64,000 nucleotides of DNA from Bacillus sp. FJAT-27916 (lineage in GTDB: Bacteria > Bacillota > Bacilli > Bacillales > Pradoshiaceae), in NCBI RefSeq assembly GCF_001183965.1, contig NZ_LFZV01000001.1, forward strand, positions 1,058,594-1,122,593, read 5' to 3'. Below are positions 63,456 to 64,000 of this stretch, in pieces. Position 1 is the stretch's first letter. Each line of letters opens with the position of its first letter. The notes below the pieces were generated by a model. It saw nothing but the letters and a program-made list of their open reading frames with translations, did not search any database and was not told the DNA's origin. Position numbers and translations under genes: made by a program.

Positions 63456-64000
63456 ATGGCTGAAAAGTCAGCACGTTCCAAAGAAAAAGCAGTAGACATC
63501 ACAGATATGACATTGGACCAGGCGAAAGAATATGTTACGGAGCTTGGTAAGAAAAGAGGCCAGTTAACATACGAAGATATCGCAGAGCGCCTCTCCAGTT
63601 TCGTGCTTGATTCTGAACAAATGGATGAATTCTATGAATACCTTGGAGAGCAAGGTGTCGATATAGTGAGTGAAGCAGACGACGATGAGGAAAATCCTGA
63701 TACACAGGAGCTTGAAAAAGAAGAAGAGTTTGACCTGAATGACTTAAGCGTGCCTCCTGGTGTCAAAATCAATGATCCGGTGCGTATGTATCTTAAAGAA
63801 ATCGGGCGTGTAGACCTCCTTTCCGCTGAGGAAGAAATCCTCCTGGCTGAACGTATTGAAGAAGGCGATGAAGAAGCTAAGCGGCGACTGGCAGAAGCAA
63901 ACCTCCGTCTCGTTGTCAGTATCGCAAAACGTTATGTCGGACGCGGGATGCTGTTCCTGGATCTTATACAAGAAGGGAATATGGGCCTTATTAAAGCGGT
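63456..64000 (+). CDS. sigA: Housekeeping sigma factor SigA/RpoD (5' part)
   Basis: ATG 63456 with GAAGGAGGGG upstream opens a frame that continues to the window edge (about 181 codons). Region 1.1 ([28 protein letters not shown]) is followed by the acidic linker and region 1.2 ([29 protein letters not shown]). The start of region 2 ([35 protein letters not shown]) ends the window. It is the primary sigma factor of RNA polymerase. It begins 38 nt after dnaG. Confidence 0.97.
   Translation, partial: MAEKSARSKEKAVDITDMTLDQAKEYVTELGKKRGQLTYEDIAERLSSFVLDSEQMDEFYEYLGEQGVDIVSEADDDEENPDTQELEKEEEFDLNDLSVPPGVKINDPVRMYLKEIGRVDLLSAEEEILLAERIEEGDEEAKRRLAEANLRLVVSIAKRYVGRGMLFLDLIQEGNMGLIKA

Overview
This is one 64 kb stretch of the chromosomal core of an endospore-forming Bacillaceae bacterium. 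Gene content and order follow the yrr-yqe-yqf-dnaG-sigA backbone of Bacillus subtilis almost gene for gene. Sporulation genes (sigK, gpr, spoIIP, yqfC/yqfD, sda, a sleL-type lysin, yrzI and yjcZ-like small genes), a T-box, a CIRCE element and strong Shine-Dalgarno sites all fit. The species cannot be named from the sequence alone.

Layout. 1-9.2 kb: end of mltG, the three-gene tRNA wobble-uridine set trmR-trhP1-trhP2, udk, greA, pbpI, yrrS, yrzA, mtnN and yrhC. 9.2-10.9 kb: an accessory-looking small-peptide locus. It has a sigma-A-like promoter, a 23-codon ORF, two terminators with a competing pairing, a second 23-codon ORF, and three tandem ~257-bp units. Each unit encodes a 44-aa YrzI-family peptide followed by a ~19-codon micro-ORF (frameshifted in unit 1). 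A convergent YjcZ-like membrane peptide follows. 11-16 kb: an uninterrupted sigK, an MMPL/RND exporter, and an IS1182-family insertion sequence that sits in the loop of the exporter's presumed terminator. 16-22.4 kb: psd, a minus-strand sda whose upstream region is rich in DnaA boxes, then yqeG-yqeH-aroE-yqeI-nadD-yqeK-rsfS-yqeM. 22.8-28.9 kb: comER (minus), comEA-comEB-comEC, yqzM (minus), holA. 28.9-33.7 kb: sleL-like lysin and rpsT (both minus), then gpr, spoIIP, yqxA. 33.9-45 kb: lepA, hemW and the heat-shock cluster hrcA-grpE-dnaK-dnaJ-prmA-rsmE-mtaB under CIRCE. 45.3-49.1 kb: rpsU-yqeY and nfeD-floA-yqfB. 49.3-57.4 kb: yqfC-yqfD-phoH-pgpH-ybeY-dgkA-cdd-era-yqzL-recO. 57.4-64 kb: T-box-glyQS, ccpN-yqfL, yqxD-dnaG-sigA, with sigA running off the window.

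The genes fall into ribosome assembly and translation quality (yqeH, era, rsfS, ybeY, lepA, rpsT/U, glyQS, tRNA and rRNA modification), chaperones, DNA replication and uptake (dnaG, holA, comE), and sporulation timing. Most of the window is ordinary core genome. The clearest unexplained biology is the yrzI/micro-ORF array with its possible attenuator leader. Next come the DnaA-box cluster upstream of sda and the insertion sequence placed inside a terminator hairpin. All functional calls come from reading sequence and recalling families; no database search was run.
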